Source: Anaerolinea sp. (GTDB taxonomy: Bacteria; Chloroflexota; Anaerolineae; Anaerolineales; Anaerolineaceae). From it: a stretch of 5,760 nt of DNA. Position numbers and translations under genes: made by a program. The notes beneath the pieces were generated by a model. It was given only the letters and a program-made list of their open reading frames with translations, was not told the DNA's origin and ran no database searches. Shown here in pieces: positions 5,599 to 5,760 of the stretch (its first letter is position 1; the number at the start of each line of letters is the position of its first letter). The DNA lies in NCBI GenBank assembly GCA_013824385.1, contig PNNU01000243.1, forward strand, positions 1-5,760. The letters are read 5' to 3'.

Positions 5599-5624
5599 CC
5601 CCGCAGTTTTTTTGAACTGCGGGG
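5599..5624 (+). terminator. Hairpin 1 after the GH13 gene, probable transcript end
   Basis: CCCCGCAGTT pairs perfectly with AACTGCGGGG (10 bp) around a 6-nt loop TTTTTG. It begins 8 nt after the stop codon, where a terminator is expected. The U-run is in the loop rather than after the stem; the next T-run (5639-5643) is 14 nt further on. It is therefore not a textbook intrinsic terminator and could instead protect the 3' end of the mRNA. Confidence 0.6.
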
Positions 5625-5646
5625 ACTGTGCTTAGATGTTTTTAAA

Positions 5647-5677
5647 GAATCGGAAATCTTTTTTAGATTTCCGATTC
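5647..5677. terminator. Hairpin 2 in the right-hand intergenic region
   Basis: GAATCGGAAATCT pairs perfectly with AGATTTCCGATTC (13 bp) around a TTTTT loop. Its stem sequence differs from hairpins 1 and 3. No T-tract follows on the plus strand, and only TTTAAAAA follows on the minus strand. It may be a second termination or 3'-end processing structure. Confidence 0.5.
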
Positions 5678-5714
5678 ATGCCCTTAAAAATTCCAACCAG
5701 GTTTACAGTAAGGC

Positions 5715-5749
5715 AGTCTCCCGCGGTTTTTCGAAAACCGCGGGAGACT
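5715..5749. terminator. Hairpin 3, 16-bp GC-rich perfect stem
   Basis: AGTCTCCCGCGGTTTT pairs perfectly with AAAACCGCGGGAGACT (16 bp) around a 3-nt loop TCG. Because of the inner TTTT/AAAA pairs, each strand reads as a GC-rich stem with a T-run near the loop. No T-tract follows on either strand. It is related to hairpin 1 (core CCCGC[A/G]GTT). It could serve a converging gene beyond the window edge. Confidence 0.55.
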
Positions 5750-5760
5750 TGAGGTTAAGG

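Noticed and set aside
5599..5749. The hairpin cluster as a CRISPR array or transposon end
   Set aside because: The units differ in sequence and spacing, there are no regular repeats with spacers, and no transposase or target duplication is visible.

Overview
The window looks like chromosomal DNA of an anaerobic Chloroflexota bacterium, most likely class Anaerolineae. This is inferred from style, not from a marker gene. The main clue is a set of lipoproteins with Thr/Pro-rich linkers (PTPTPTxTPTP) around an SH3-like module with a Cys-Trp motif, which is very common in that group. There is no rRNA, tRNA, transposase, phage gene or CRISPR array.

Layout. (1) 1-46: a short non-coding tail with a 7-bp hairpin, probably the end of the leftward transcript. 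(2) 47-2813, minus strand: three tandem paralogous secreted lipoproteins (A, B and C, numbered from the left; transcription runs C, B, A) with 26-35 nt gaps and strong Shine-Dalgarno sites, so very probably one operon. All three have the lipid-anchor Cys at residue 22 and six further Cys at almost invariant spacing. (3) 2873-3556, minus strand: a cytoplasmic Cys-rich protein of unknown function, resembling YkgJ/FliB-type cysteine-cluster proteins. A weak hairpin and a candidate promoter lie between it and the lipoproteins. (4) 3557-3634: a compact divergent control region holding a perfect 10-2-10 palindrome inside a near-consensus sigma-70-type promoter. (5) 3635-4201, plus strand: a TetR-family repressor, apparently leaderless and autoregulated. 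(6) 4238-5590, plus strand: an intracellular GH13 alpha-amylase-family enzyme with all catalytic residues, 36 nt downstream and probably co-transcribed with tetR. (7) 5591-5760: non-coding, with three perfect hairpins in a row; the first and third are related and differ by compensatory base changes.

How the genes may work together. The rightward unit looks like a small regulated alpha-glucan/maltodextrin utilisation operon under an unusual regulator class. The leftward lipoproteins are surface-anchored and disulfide-rich; their ligand cannot be read from sequence. Nothing here is clearly a new defence or mobile system. The points most worth a second look are the leaderless operator-promoter, the lipoprotein triplication and the hairpin cluster at the right end.
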